A DNA stretch of 64,000 nt, taken from the NCBI GenBank assembly GCA_017558825.1, contig JAFYTO010000014.1:222297-286296 (forward strand). The letters are read 5' to 3'. This DNA is from Clostridia bacterium (GTDB taxonomy: Bacteria; Bacillota; Clostridia; Christensenellales; Borkfalkiaceae). Below are positions 18,274-26,585 of this stretch, piece after piece. The first letter of the stretch is position 1. Every line of letters begins with the position of its first letter. The position numbers and the translations under genes were made by a program. Below the pieces are notes generated by a model. It searched no databases and had not been told where the DNA came from. It saw nothing but the letters and a program-made list of their open reading frames with translations.

Positions 18274-18990
18274 CTATACAAAAAGATAATAACAAGCACC
18301 TAAAAGTGCTGGCATCATATTTGCAATACTAATTTTTTTAATTTCCAACAAGTTTATACCTATCATCATTACAAAAACACCACCTATAGCGGAAAGTTCT
18401 TGTTTAAATAACAGTTCATCAAGTAAAAAATCGCCAAAGAAACTTGAACCTAGTGCAATAGCGCCTTGTACGATAAATACAGGAATTGCCGCACAAGTTA
18501 CGCCAAAACCGTATTTTACGGCTAAAATAAGAGCCAAAGTGCCGTCTAGCACGGCTTTTATGTAAAGAGTTTTATTGTCGCCAAGCCCAGCTTGAATGCT
18601 GCCATATATTACCATTGCGCCAATACAATAAACCATTGTTGCTTGAACAAAACCTTCGCTAAACTTGCCTTTGTTTTCTTCCTTAACGCCGTTTTTATAA
18701 AACAATTTGTTAAAGCCTTCTTCAAATTTTTCACCAACGAAAACAAAGCCTCTTTCTATATTTAAAATAGACCCAATTAAAGAACCAATAGACATACTTA
18801 TAATTAAAACTAAAATTCCAGTTGTTCCTTGAACAGGGTTTATAGCATCAATAATACCTACTATTAAAACGCTTACGCCAAGCGCTTGCATTAACACCTT
18901 TTCAACACGCTCACTTAAAACTTTTTCAAGCGCCATACCAATGAACGAGCATACTACTATTGCCAATGCATTAACTAAAACACCTAACAT
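18274..18990 (-). CDS. DUF554 family membrane protein
   Basis: A 238-residue protein made largely of hydrophobic helices, with the family opening LGVLVNALAIVVCSFIG and several Gly-rich membrane segments (GSLIGSILNIE, CIGAMVIYGSIQAGL, IGGVFVMMIGINLLEIK). Function is unknown; members are predicted inner-membrane proteins, perhaps transporters. Its ATG lies three bases after the TGA of the upstream gene and in the same frame, which argues that this TGA really stops translation. Confidence 0.85.
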   Translation of the reverse strand: MLGVLVNALAIVVCSFIGMALEKVLSERVEKVLMQALGVSVLIVGIIDAINPVQGTTGILVLIISMSIGSLIGSILNIERGFVFVGEKFEEGFNKLFYKNGVKEENKGKFSEGFVQATMVYCIGAMVIYGSIQAGLGDNKTLYIKAVLDGTLALILAVKYGFGVTCAAIPVFIVQGAIALGSSFFGDFLLDELLFKQELSAIGGVFVMMIGINLLEIKKISIANMMPALLGACYYLFV

Positions 18991-18993
18991 AAC

Positions 18994-19497
18994 TCACCTT
19001 ATCCTTTTAGTTTTAAATTCGCCGTTTTCGTATATAATTTCAACAACTTCGTTTATAGTGTTGTTAAAATTAACCGCCCTAACGGTAACGCCACTATTTT
19101 GTTTTAAAAATTCTATTAAACCGTTTCGAGCGGTTTCATTATCTAAACAGTAACAATTAAGTATTCCTTCAATACTATTAAAATCTACAGTAGAAGAAAG
19201 GCGTGAACCACCAAACAAGTCCTTAGCCTTTTGAAAAAATTCTACTGAAGCATATTCACTATTTAAATATTTTGAACTATGAACAATAACGGAATTAGTA
19301 TCATCAAGCGCAAAGTGTGCATTTTGATATCCAAAAGTCATAACAATTTCAGTATCACAAACGTAAATAACTAAGTCATTATTATTTATATCGTTAGGAA
19401 AGCCTACAACCCAATCTTTACCATACTCGATAACTGCAGGCGAAAACTCTTTTAAACCTTCTCCAATTAAATTTGCAAGTTGTTCTTTATTTTGCAT
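18994..19497 (-). CDS. Hypothetical protein, 167 residues
   Basis: I do not recognise a family. The sequence is soluble, without signal peptide or membrane helix, and has no obvious metal-binding cluster; it contains a single short Cys pair, NCYCLDNE, near 120. It is first in an operon with DUF554, the YbaK-like protein and the dipeptidase, under its own promoter (TTGTAT-17-TAAACT). GGAG lies about ten bases before the ATG. It ends in TGA, followed closely by the DUF554 start. Real gene by context and codon use; role unknown. Confidence 0.7.
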   Translation of the reverse strand: MQNKEQLANLIGEGLKEFSPAVIEYGKDWVVGFPNDINNNDLVIYVCDTEIVMTFGYQNAHFALDDTNSVIVHSSKYLNSEYASVEFFQKAKDLFGGSRLSSTVDFNSIEGILNCYCLDNETARNGLIEFLKQNSGVTVRAVNFNNTINEVVEIIYENGEFKTKRIR

Positions 19498-19534
19498 AAA
19501 AACCGCTCCAAAATATAGTGAAATTTACCTTTTT

Positions 19535-19563
19535 AGTTTAACACTTTTAAAAATAAAATACAA
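19535..19563 (-). promoter_or_regulatory. Probable promoter of the 19497-to-16969 operon
   Basis: Minus-strand TTGTAT (19558-19563), 17-base spacer, TAAACT (19535-19540). Weaker than other promoters here. Confidence 0.55.
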
Positions 19564-19578
19564 GTATTTTAACAAAAA

Positions 19579-19601
19579 AAACCTGCCTAAAAGGCAGGTT
19601 T
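19579..19601 (-). terminator. Terminator of the pyruvate formate-lyase operon
   Basis: AAACCTGCC and GGCAGGTTT arms with a five-base loop, followed on the minus strand by a run of T. Confidence 0.88.
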
Positions 19602-19620
19602 AAAAATATATAACTTAAAA

Positions 19621-19854
19621 TTATAATGATTCGTGAATAGTACGAGAAATAACGTCATCTTGTTGTTGTTTAGTAAGCTTATTGAAGTTTACTGCATAAC
19701 CAGATACACGAATTGTGAGTTGTGGATATTTTTCAGGGTGTGCTTGTGCATCAAGTAACGTTTCACGACTAAACACGTTAACGTTAAGGTGGTGGCCACC
19801 GTCAGCACAGTAAGCATCTAACATATTAACTAAATTGTCAACTTTTTGAGACAT
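19621..19854 (-). CDS. Separate glycyl-radical subunit of pyruvate formate-lyase (GrcA-like)
   Basis: A 77-residue protein equal to the last part of ordinary pyruvate formate-lyase. It carries [10 protein letters not shown] and the radical site RVSGYAV with Gly52, then the usual tail [14 protein letters not shown]. Unlike E. coli GrcA/YfiD it has almost no extra N-terminal region, only about seven new residues. AGGAGG eight bases before the ATG gives it a strong ribosome site of its own. The upstream gene ends 37 bases earlier, exactly where this sequence begins in one-piece enzymes, so it must supply the radical in trans to the core. It is expected to be the target of the activase encoded at 22308. 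Confidence 0.92.
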   Translation of the reverse strand: MSQKVDNLVNMLDAYCADGGHHLNVNVFSRETLLDAQAHPEKYPQLTIRVSGYAVNFNKLTKQQQDDVISRTIHESL

Positions 19855-19891
19855 AATTGTTACCTCCTAATATATTATATTTCAACTAAAA

Positions 19892-21925
19892 TTAATCGTC
19901 TTTACCAAGTGAACTTGGAGTGATTGAGAAAGTATTAGAAATACCGTCTCTTGAATATTCGTAAGGGATTTTAGCAACTGATTCAAGTGAAGCAAGTGCG
20001 CCGTGAGTATCTCTACCGTGCATTGGGTTAGCACCTGGAGCAAGTGGCATACCTGCGCGTCTACCGTCAGGAGTGTTACCAGTTTTTTGACCGTAAACTA
20101 CGTTTGAAGTAATTGTTAAAATTGACATTGTAGGCACAGATTCTCTATAAGTGTAGTGTGACCTTATTTTGTTCATAAATGACTTAACAAGGTTAACAGC
20201 AAGTTCGTCAACTCTATCATCGTTGTTACCATATTTAGGGAAATCACCTTCAATTCTAAAGTCAACTACGATACCGTCTTCATTTCTAATTGGGTAAACT
20301 TTAGCATATTTAATAGCAGAAAGTGAGTCAGCAACGCAAGAAAGACCAGCAATACCTGTTGCAAAGAATCTTCTAACTTCTGAATCGTGTAATGCCATTT
20401 CAATTGCTTCGTAAGCATATTTATCGTGCATGTAGTGGATAAGGTTTAATACGTTAACGTATAAGCCTGCAAGCCAATCCATCATTTGATTGTATTTATC
20501 CATAACTTCGTTGAAGTCAAGAGCATCGTTAGATAAAATAGCTTCGTATTTTGGTGAAACTTGAAGTGGTTTGTTTGTAACTTTATCTTTTAAGAGTTCA
20601 TCTTTACCACCGTTGATTGCGTAGAGTAAGCATTTTGCAAGGTTAGCACGAGCGCCAAAGAATTGCATATCTTTACCAACGCGCATACAAGATACGCAGC
20701 AAGCAATACAGTAGTCGTCACCCATTTCAGGTCTCATAAGGTCGTCACTTTCGTATTGGATAGAAGAAGTTTTAATAGAAATTTCAGCACAGAAACGCTT
20801 GAAGTTTAATGGAAGGTTCTTAGACCATAAAACTGTAAGGTTTGGTTCTGGAGCTGGACCAAGGTTAATAAGAGTGTGAAGAACACGGAAAGAGTTCTTT
20901 GTAACAAGAGGTCTACCGTCAACACCCATACCTCCGATAACTTCAGTAACCCAAGTAGGGTCGCCAGAGAAAAGTTCGTTGTATGATTGAATTCTCATAA
21001 ACTTAACCATACGGCACTTCATAATGAAGTGGTCGATAAGTTCTTGAGCCTCAACTTCGTTAATTACGCCGTTCTTAAGGTCACGTTCAATGTAAATATC
21101 AAGGAAAGTAGAAGTTCTACCAAGTGACATTGCAGCGCCGTTTTGGTCTTTAATAGCGCCTAAGTAACCAAAGTAAAGAGCTTGAATAGCTTCTTGAGCA
21201 GTTGTAGCAGGTTCACTAATGTCAAAACCGTAAGAATTTGCCATGAGTTTAAGTTGCTTTAACGCTTTAATTTGTTCAGAAATTTCTTCCCTATTTCTAA
21301 TCTTGTCAGGAGTCATTTCACCGCTAATAATAGCCTTATCTTCTTCCTTCTTTCTAATAAGGTAGTCAACACCGTAAAGCGCAACACGTCTATAGTCGCC
21401 AACAATTCTACCACGACCATAAGTATCAGGCAAACCTGTTAAAATGTGTGATGAACGAGCAAGACGCATCTCTGGCGTGTAAGCATCAAATACGCCGTCA
21501 TTGTGAGTTTTGCGATATTTTGTGAAAATTTCTTTTACTTCAGGGTCAATTTCATAGCCGTACATAGAAAGTGCTTCTGCAGCCATCTTAATACCGCCGA
21601 ATGGTTGAAGTGAACGCTTTAAAGGCTTGTCTGTTTGGAAACCAACGATTTTTTCAAGGTCTTTGTTAATATAACCAGGACCGTGGCTTGTTAAAGTTGA
21701 AACAACTTTAGTGTCAGCGTCAAGAACGCCACCGTTTGCTCTTTCTTCTTCGTAAAGCGCCATAACGTTTTTCCACAATTCTTTAGTAGCTTCAGTAGCA
21801 GGTGCTAAGAAAGATGAATCGCCTTCGTAAACAGTGTAGTTTCTTTGAATAAAGTCTCTAACGTTTACTTCGTCATTACTCCATTTGCCGGGAATAAAAC
21901 CTTCCCAACCTTTGTAATTTTTCAT
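19892..21925 (-). CDS. pflB: Pyruvate formate-lyase catalytic core lacking the glycyl-radical domain
   Basis: Splits pyruvate with CoA into acetyl-CoA and formate in anaerobic metabolism. The 677 residues align with ordinary PflB from start to the SSLGKDD segment, including the active-site pair Cys409-Cys410 in [36 protein letters not shown] and [10 protein letters not shown]. The normal PFL continuation with the radical glycine is not present; the gene stops cleanly with TAA and the missing piece is encoded by the next gene. Cys413 replaces a usual Pro. AAAGGAG precedes the ATG. No frameshift or repeated sequence marks the split. Confidence 0.95.
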   Translation of the reverse strand: MKNYKGWEGFIPGKWSNDEVNVRDFIQRNYTVYEGDSSFLAPATEATKELWKNVMALYEEERANGGVLDADTKVVSTLTSHGPGYINKDLEKIVGFQTDKPLKRSLQPFGGIKMAAEALSMYGYEIDPEVKEIFTKYRKTHNDGVFDAYTPEMRLARSSHILTGLPDTYGRGRIVGDYRRVALYGVDYLIRKKEEDKAIISGEMTPDKIRNREEISEQIKALKQLKLMANSYGFDISEPATTAQEAIQALYFGYLGAIKDQNGAAMSLGRTSTFLDIYIERDLKNGVINEVEAQELIDHFIMKCRMVKFMRIQSYNELFSGDPTWVTEVIGGMGVDGRPLVTKNSFRVLHTLINLGPAPEPNLTVLWSKNLPLNFKRFCAEISIKTSSIQYESDDLMRPEMGDDYCIACCVSCMRVGKDMQFFGARANLAKCLLYAINGGKDELLKDKVTNKPLQVSPKYEAILSNDALDFNEVMDKYNQMMDWLAGLYVNVLNLIHYMHDKYAYEAIEMALHDSEVRRFFATGIAGLSCVADSLSAIKYAKVYPIRNEDGIVVDFRIEGDFPKYGNNDDRVDELAVNLVKSFMNKIRSHYTYRESVPTMSILTITSNVVYGQKTGNTPDGRRAGMPLAPGANPMHGRDTHGALASLESVAKIPYEYSRDGISNTFSITPSSLGKDD

Positions 21926-21984
21926 TGTTAATACTCCTTTAAATTTATGTAAATTTAATTATTAATTATATTACGGCTTAGCCG

Positions 21985-22305
21985 TTATTTACTGCTTAAA
22001 TGTTCTTCTACTTTAGCGTCAAGCCAAAGTTCGAAAATTTCTTCTGGTTGATAGCCTATTGCCCTAGCATATTCTATGCCATCGTCTAATAAAAGTACGG
22101 TTGGAACTCTATCAACTTTATAATGTTCTATAATTTTAGTGGTTTGCTCGCTTGCCTCAACGTGAACTAAACTTAAGTTTGGGCGCGCGCTTACAACGTT
22201 ATATAAAAGTGGCATAAGCGTTAAGCAGTTAGCACAAGATTCGCCACTAATTTCCACAACTTGCAAACCTTTAAGTTGTTCTTTAAAATTTTCATTATTT
22301 ATCAT
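21985..22305 (-). CDS. Thioredoxin-like protein in the pyruvate formate-lyase operon
   Basis: A 106-residue thioredoxin-fold protein with the redox pair in SGESCANCLTL near 23-26 and the cis-Pro segment RVPTVLLLDDG near 67. The active site CANC differs from the CGPC of thioredoxins, so its redox properties and partner may differ. It lies between the activase and the lyase core, two bases after pflA, which suggests a role in maturing or protecting this enzyme, for example its cysteines (inference). Confidence 0.8.
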   Translation of the reverse strand: MINNENFKEQLKGLQVVEISGESCANCLTLMPLLYNVVSARPNLSLVHVEASEQTTKIIEHYKVDRVPTVLLLDDGIEYARAIGYQPEEIFELWLDAKVEEHLSSK

Positions 22306-22307
22306 AA

Positions 22308-23033
22308 TTAACCTTTTAATATGTTCTTAACTTCAATAATTCTTTCTTTAGATGGCGGATTTACACCTTCAAGTGCGTATTTTATACCCATTTTTTGATA
22401 TTTTACAGTACCCATTGTGTGATACGGCAAAACCTCAATTTTTTCAACGTTGTTAAGAGTTTTAATAAAGGCTGAAAGTTTTAAAAGCTGCTCGTTATCA
22501 TCAGTATAACCGTCAACAACAACGTGCCTTATCCACATTTTTTTACCCAACTTGTCAAGCCATTTAGCAAAATTTAACGTGTTTTTATTGCTAACACCAG
22601 TTAATTCTTTATGTTTATTGTCATCAATATGCTTAATATCTAGCAAATAAAGGTCAACGTATTTAGAAAGTTCTTCGTGCTTTTTAACACTTTCTTCACT
22701 ATTTTCATTAAAAGTAAAACCAGACGTATCTACCGCCGTATTGATACCGTATGATTTAACCGACTTTAAAAGCTCTGTAACAAAATCTATTTGAACTAAA
22801 GGCTCGCCACCACTTACGGTTACTCCGCCTTGAGTTCCAAAATAATTCTTATATTTTATAATTTCTTGAGTTAAGTCTTTTACAGAACGTTCCTCGCCAA
22901 CACCAAACTCCCAAGAATCTGGATTATGGCAATATTTACATCTTAACGGACAACCTTGCATAAACACAACGAAACGTATGCCCGGCCCGTCAACCGTACC
23001 GCCTGAAAACACCGAGTGAATATTACCTATCAT
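22308..23033 (-). CDS. pflA: Pyruvate formate-lyase activating enzyme
   Basis: Radical-SAM enzyme that installs the glycyl radical. The cluster motif CPLRCKYCHNPDSW lies near 29-42, followed by VTVSGGEPL for SAM binding and DTSGF. The 241-residue length matches the family. It opens the operon pflA, thioredoxin-like, pflB core, radical subunit. GAGG lies about five bases before the ATG. Its natural substrate here should be the small separate radical subunit rather than a domain of the lyase itself. Confidence 0.95.
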   Translation of the reverse strand: MIGNIHSVFSGGTVDGPGIRFVVFMQGCPLRCKYCHNPDSWEFGVGEERSVKDLTQEIIKYKNYFGTQGGVTVSGGEPLVQIDFVTELLKSVKSYGINTAVDTSGFTFNENSEESVKKHEELSKYVDLYLLDIKHIDDNKHKELTGVSNKNTLNFAKWLDKLGKKMWIRHVVVDGYTDDNEQLLKLSAFIKTLNNVEKIEVLPYHTMGTVKYQKMGIKYALEGVNPPSKERIIEVKNILKG

Positions 23034-23070
23034 ATAGCCTCAAAATTGAAGTTTTTCTTTCGCACTAATC

Positions 23071-23099
23071 ATTTTAACACAAAATATTGTGCTTGTAAA
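23071..23099 (-). promoter_or_regulatory. Promoter of the pyruvate formate-lyase operon
   Basis: Minus-strand TTTACA (23094-23099), 17-base spacer, TAAAAT (23071-23076). The spacer holds a small inverted repeat CACAA-TATT-TTGTG, a possible regulator site of unknown type. Confidence 0.7.
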
Positions 23100-23153
23100 T
23101 AGTTTTTATGGAACATTTAGTAAAATTATTATATTTTATATAATACAATTCTT

Positions 23154-23948
23154 TTACGCTGATATGCGATGTTCATCTCTTTCTTTACTTTTAGACTTTT
23201 CATAATAAATTACCGCAAGCTCTTTGCCAGCAATGTCTATAAGCGAGGTTGACAATAATGAAGATAAACTACTACCAAGCGCACTACTTACAATATACTT
23301 ACTCATGCCCGCTGGCGAAATAAATTTGCTAAACCATAAAAAGAAATCTAAAATAGAAGCAATTAACAATAAAAACGGTCTATTTTTAATTTTTATTGCT
23401 CCATCATAAATGTTCCAGCATTCTATAATAAAAGAAATTTTTAACCCTTTAAGCCATATTACTTTTGAAGAGTCTATAATATCAACTAGGCGCAATCTAA
23501 ACTCGTCAAGTACGGCAAATATTTCCCTTTCAGTAAAACTTAAATAACCCCTATCAATATTTTCATAATGCGAAAATGGGTCAGACATATTTTTTGCTAG
23601 GTCTATAAAAATTTGAGATGCACTTAGTTTTAAACTAGGTTCTACTTTTCTTTTAGCCTTTTTAGAAAAAAGCGACAATATTTTATTTTTATTATTAATT
23701 TTTTGACACTTGTTACACTCGTCTAAATACGCTACGTATTCGTTTTGAGCTTGTTTTATAGAAGCCAAACACAAATTTTTACCTTCCATATTTTCTATAG
23801 CGTTAAATCTTGCGTTTGTGTTTTTATTTATGCGCCTAATTACGCTTTTGACGTAAAAATTAACGCCAATAGATATTCCGTAAAAAATACAACCAACTAT
23901 AAAAAATATATAAGCAAAGTTAGTAAAAAACGTTAAAAATTCACGCAT
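23154..23948 (-). CDS. Hypothetical membrane protein, 264 residues
   Basis: No family recognised. Residues about 9-32 are a membrane helix near the N-terminus. Then comes a polar Lys-rich region with a C..C pair (ECNKCQK), a helical segment around YLSFTEREIFAVLDEFRLRL, and a second hydrophobic stretch from about 190 to 245 that includes LLLIASILDFFLWF and a Ser/Leu-rich segment. The C-terminus is charged. It overlaps the upstream membrane gene by eight bases (ATGCGTGA), so the two are probably made together and may form one complex. Last gene of the operon. Confidence 0.7.
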   Translation of the reverse strand: MREFLTFFTNFAYIFFIVGCIFYGISIGVNFYVKSVIRRINKNTNARFNAIENMEGKNLCLASIKQAQNEYVAYLDECNKCQKINNKNKILSLFSKKAKRKVEPSLKLSASQIFIDLAKNMSDPFSHYENIDRGYLSFTEREIFAVLDEFRLRLVDIIDSSKVIWLKGLKISFIIECWNIYDGAIKIKNRPFLLLIASILDFFLWFSKFISPAGMSKYIVSSALGSSLSSLLSTSLIDIAGKELAVIYYEKSKSKERDEHRISA

Positions 23949-24777
23949 TTGTAGCCTCCTTAACGTCTTCTATCGGCACTTCTTCTGGCTTGTAAGCAAA
24001 TTCTTTATTTTGCTTAGAAAACACCCTAAAAGCCTCAAAACCAACATACTCTATAATTTCGTTAACCAATGAAGAAATTTTGCCTTTAAGCGCAAATAAC
24101 GCAACCTTACTAGCAACGTTTTTTACACCGCTGTTAATTTTAGAAAATACTGTTTCCGGCTTTTCTTCTTCAATAATTGGCTGCCCTTCTATAATATCTG
24201 TCAATTTCTTTTCAAGCAAAGATATTGGCTTATCTTGAAGCCTTAATAAACTAAAAATAGCGTCAGCTTTTACTTTTACAACATCAACGGCATTACCAAA
24301 AATTTCCAATGCATCATACAACGTGTAATCTAAATAAACGTATTTTCCGCTATTTCCATAGCCGTTTGCTATCTCTTTAACTACTTGATAAGAAATATTA
24401 ACTCCGTCTCTTAAATTTTCATTAACCGACTTTCTTAAATCATAATTAAATTTAAAGTTATTTTCAGTTATAAGTTCCGTCAATAAACTATCACAATTAA
24501 CCGTATTATCTTTTTTACGCTTACTCCTTATAGAATATTTTATTGCAGTTATAGCGTATAAAATGATGTATATAATAAAGAATAATGCAATACCTAAAAA
24601 CGTGCAAACAACTAAAATTATAAGCCTTTCGTTAGTTTTAGTTAATCCGTGCAAATAGGCTGATGCAAAATATGAAAAAACAGCTATCAATAAAAATACG
24701 GTGTATTTAACAACGTTTAATAACCGCTTTTTTCTTGAATATGTATTCACATTTTTAACTTCGCCTAAATTTTTCAT
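23941..24777 (-). CDS. Hypothetical membrane protein, 278 residues
   Basis: No family recognised. Two adjacent membrane helices at about 25-47 and 54-78 are followed by a basic segment (SIRSKRKK) and a cytoplasmic region of about 190 residues that is rich in helices, with a Glu/Pro linker (IIEEEKPE). General plan resembles the next gene: N-terminal membrane anchor plus helical body. Its ATG overlaps the ybaK stop as ATGA, and its own TGA overlaps the start of the next gene, giving a tightly coupled series. Function unknown. Confidence 0.7.
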   Translation of the reverse strand: MKNLGEVKNVNTYSRKKRLLNVVKYTVFLLIAVFSYFASAYLHGLTKTNERLIILVVCTFLGIALFFIIYIILYAITAIKYSIRSKRKKDNTVNCDSLLTELITENNFKFNYDLRKSVNENLRDGVNISYQVVKEIANGYGNSGKYVYLDYTLYDALEIFGNAVDVVKVKADAIFSLLRLQDKPISLLEKKLTDIIEGQPIIEEEKPETVFSKINSGVKNVASKVALFALKGKISSLVNEIIEYVGFEAFRVFSKQNKEFAYKPEEVPIEDVKEATNA

Positions 24778-25235
24778 ATTATATCCACAAATTTTCCGTT
24801 AACGTAATTTAGCAAATCGTTTGGCTCAATTTCAATTTGAACGCCTTTCCTACCTGCAGAAACACACATAGTGTCAACAAGGCAAGCAGTTTCATCTATA
24901 ACTGTTGTAAATTGTTTTTTCATTCCTATTGGAGAACAACCGCCGTGAACGTAACCTGTAAGAGGCAACAAATCCTTTTGCTTTATCATCTCAACAAACT
25001 TTTCGCCTACGCTCTTAGCCGCTTTTTTAAGATTTAAAGTAGCATAAACAGGCACAACAAATACGTAATTAGTATTGCTAGCGCCAACAGTTACCAACGT
25101 TTTAAAAACTTCGTATTCATTTTTATTTACTAATTTTGCAACCTTTTGCCCGTCCGTTTCTTCGCTAGAATACAAATGATATTTATACTCCATATTCGCA
25201 ACGTCTAAAAGGCGCATTACGTTAGTTTTATCCAT
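24774..25235 (-). CDS. ybaK: Cys-tRNA(Pro)/Cys-tRNA(Cys) deacylase YbaK/EbsC
   Basis: Removes cysteine wrongly attached to tRNA-Pro. The 153 residues show the YbaK order: a variable N-terminus, VFKTLVTVGA, the Lys in NLKKAAKSVGEK, the GGCSPIGMKK loop and SAGRKGVQIEI near the C-terminus. Length is normal for the family. It overlaps YhcH by eight bases at its start and the first unknown membrane gene at its stop. It is the orthodox family member; the gene at 17792-18265 is a diverged relative. Confidence 0.92.
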   Translation of the reverse strand: MDKTNVMRLLDVANMEYKYHLYSSEETDGQKVAKLVNKNEYEVFKTLVTVGASNTNYVFVVPVYATLNLKKAAKSVGEKFVEMIKQKDLLPLTGYVHGGCSPIGMKKQFTTVIDETACLVDTMCVSAGRKGVQIEIEPNDLLNYVNGKFVDII

Positions 25236-25683
25236 CTATCCTAAGTTTAAATACGAATTTTTTAACTTTTTGAGTATCTTGAACGGTAAAGCTTCCAGCG
25301 TGTAAATCATTAGGGAAAATAAGAGCAAAGTTAGTGCCGTTTAAAACAACTGTGTTATACCAAGGCGCTGTAAAAAACTCAACGTCTTTAACAGTGTTAT
25401 ACGGCGTGTGAGGCTCGCCTAAATCAATTGCCTGATAAACAAAGTTTTCTTCTCCACTAACCGTAAGTTGAATATCTAAATATTCTCTATGAGCTTCTAA
25501 AACAACTTCATCTGGAGTTTCTTTAGTTTCATATTCACTAATATTTACTTTACAACCATCACCAAGGTCGTATTTGCCGTTTTCAACCGTATTTACGTCA
25601 ATAGAAGCTAAAAAGTCAACTGCTTTTTGAACGTTAGGAATGTATGCGTACCTAGATAAATTTTTAATGCTGTCAATAATCAT
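25228..25683 (-). CDS. YhcH/YjgK/YiaL family sugar-binding (anomerase-type) protein
   Basis: Cupin-like family that includes YhcH/NanQ, linked to sialic-acid and other sugar use. The 151 residues contain the typical E.H.EYLDIQ block (EAHREYLDIQLTVSGEE) and the metal-site region FFTAPW to LIFPNDLHAGS near the C-terminus. GAAGGTG nine bases before the ATG at 25681-25683 fixes the start. It leads a four-gene overlapping operon, and a perfect 17-base palindrome sits just upstream. The actual sugar is unknown. Confidence 0.85.
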   Translation of the reverse strand: MIIDSIKNLSRYAYIPNVQKAVDFLASIDVNTVENGKYDLGDGCKVNISEYETKETPDEVVLEAHREYLDIQLTVSGEENFVYQAIDLGEPHTPYNTVKDVEFFTAPWYNTVVLNGTNFALIFPNDLHAGSFTVQDTQKVKKFVFKLRIDG

Positions 25684-25706
25684 AATAACACCTTCAAACA
25701 AAAATT

Positions 25707-25723
25707 CAAATACTTAGTATTTG
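25707..25723. promoter_or_regulatory. Perfect palindrome, likely operator of the YhcH operon
   Basis: CAAATACTTAGTATTTG is an 8-1-8 palindrome placed just downstream of the -10 element, about where transcription should begin. This position suits a repressor. No known consensus assigned. Confidence 0.6.
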
Positions 25724-25730
25724 TACTAAT

Positions 25731-25759
25731 ATAATACCACATTATTTATGGCATTTCAA
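25731..25759 (-). promoter_or_regulatory. Promoter of the YhcH operon
   Basis: Minus-strand TTGAAA (25754-25759), 17-base spacer, TATTAT (25731-25736). Confidence 0.7.
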
Positions 25760-25771
25760 TAATAAAATAAA

Positions 25772-25948
25772 TTATTTTAAAATAAATTTATTAAGCTGGT
25801 TATCGTAATGGTAACCTATGCTATTTAAAGCATTTATTATATCGCTAACGGCAACGTTATTCTCATAAGCAAAATCATCTAAACTGCCGTTGTTATTTCT
25901 TAAATACGTGTTTATTACACTCAATAATATATTTGCGTCTTTAATCAT
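25772..25948 (-). CDS. DUF4250-like small protein
   Basis: A 58-residue protein matching the DUF4250 pattern common in Clostridia: DANILLSVINTYLRNNNGSL, then a short helical part, then INALNSIGYHYDNQLNKF. Function is unknown. The ATG at 25946-25948 is chosen because the family begins there; upstream in-frame codons run through the rubrerythrin terminator hairpin. No good ribosome site is visible, so it may be expressed by read-through from rubrerythrin. Confidence 0.75.
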   Translation of the reverse strand: MIKDANILLSVINTYLRNNNGSLDDFAYENNVAVSDIINALNSIGYHYDNQLNKFILK

Positions 25949-25960
25949 AATTATAAAAAT

Positions 25961-25988
25961 AAATATCCGACTAAAAAGCCGGATATTT
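25961..25988 (-). terminator. Terminator-like hairpin after rubrerythrin
   Basis: AAATATCCG and CGGATATTT arms with a ten-base loop, six bases after the rubrerythrin stop and 12 bases before the DUF4250 start. The T-run on the minus strand is modest, so termination may be partial. Confidence 0.65.
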
Positions 25989-25994
25989 TTAAAA

Positions 25995-26528
25995 TTAGTA
26001 ATTTTCTTTTCTAACTTCAAAGTAACTTTCTGGGTGAGCACATACTGGGCAAACCTTAGGTGCTTTTACACCTATGTGAAGGTGACCACAATTTCTGCAT
26101 TCCCAAACTACAACGTCCGTCTTTTCAAATACTTTTAAGTCTTGAACGTTCTTTAAAAGAGCTTGATATCTTTCTTCGTGTGTTTTTTCAATATTAGCAA
26201 CTGCACGGAATTGAGCGGCTAAAACAGTAAAGCCTTCTTCTTCAGCATCTTTAGCCATTCTTTGATACATTTCAGTCCACTCTTCATTTTCGCCTGCAGC
26301 AGCAGCGGCAAGGTTTTGTGCAGTATCGCCAAGCCCACCAAGAGCTTTAAACCAAAGTTTTGCGTGCTCTTTTTCGTTTTCAGCAGTCTTTAAGAAGATT
26401 TCAGCAATTTGTTCAAAGCCTTGTTTCTTTGCAACGCTTGCAAAATATGTGTATTTGTTACGCGCTTGGCTTTCACCAGCAAAAGCTTCCCATAAATTTT
26501 TTTCGGTCTTGCTACCTTTAAGTTCCAT
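25995..26528 (-). CDS. rbr: Rubrerythrin
   Basis: Peroxide-scavenging di-iron protein of anaerobes. The N-terminal ferritin-like domain has [13 protein letters not shown] and [10 protein letters not shown] with iron-binding Glu and His, then EKTHEERY. The C-terminal rubredoxin domain has CRNCGHLH and [11 protein letters not shown], four Cys for one iron. At 177 residues it is slightly short but complete. AGGAGAA precedes the ATG. It lies directly downstream of the PerR-type regulator, a likely peroxide-response pair. Confidence 0.96.
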   Translation of the reverse strand: MELKGSKTEKNLWEAFAGESQARNKYTYFASVAKKQGFEQIAEIFLKTAENEKEHAKLWFKALGGLGDTAQNLAAAAAGENEEWTEMYQRMAKDAEEEGFTVLAAQFRAVANIEKTHEERYQALLKNVQDLKVFEKTDVVVWECRNCGHLHIGVKAPKVCPVCAHPESYFEVRKENY

Positions 26529-26585
26529 AATTATTCTCCTTATTAAATAAATAATTTATTATATTAATTGCGGTTCTACCGCTTT

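Noticed and set aside
23077..23093. Rex-binding site in the pfl promoter
   Set aside because: The half-sites are in the opposite order and with wrong spacing for the Rex consensus.
25995..26041. Longer 89-residue form of the DUF4250 protein
   Set aside because: The extension would translate the end of rubrerythrin and its terminator hairpin, and the family begins at the later ATG.
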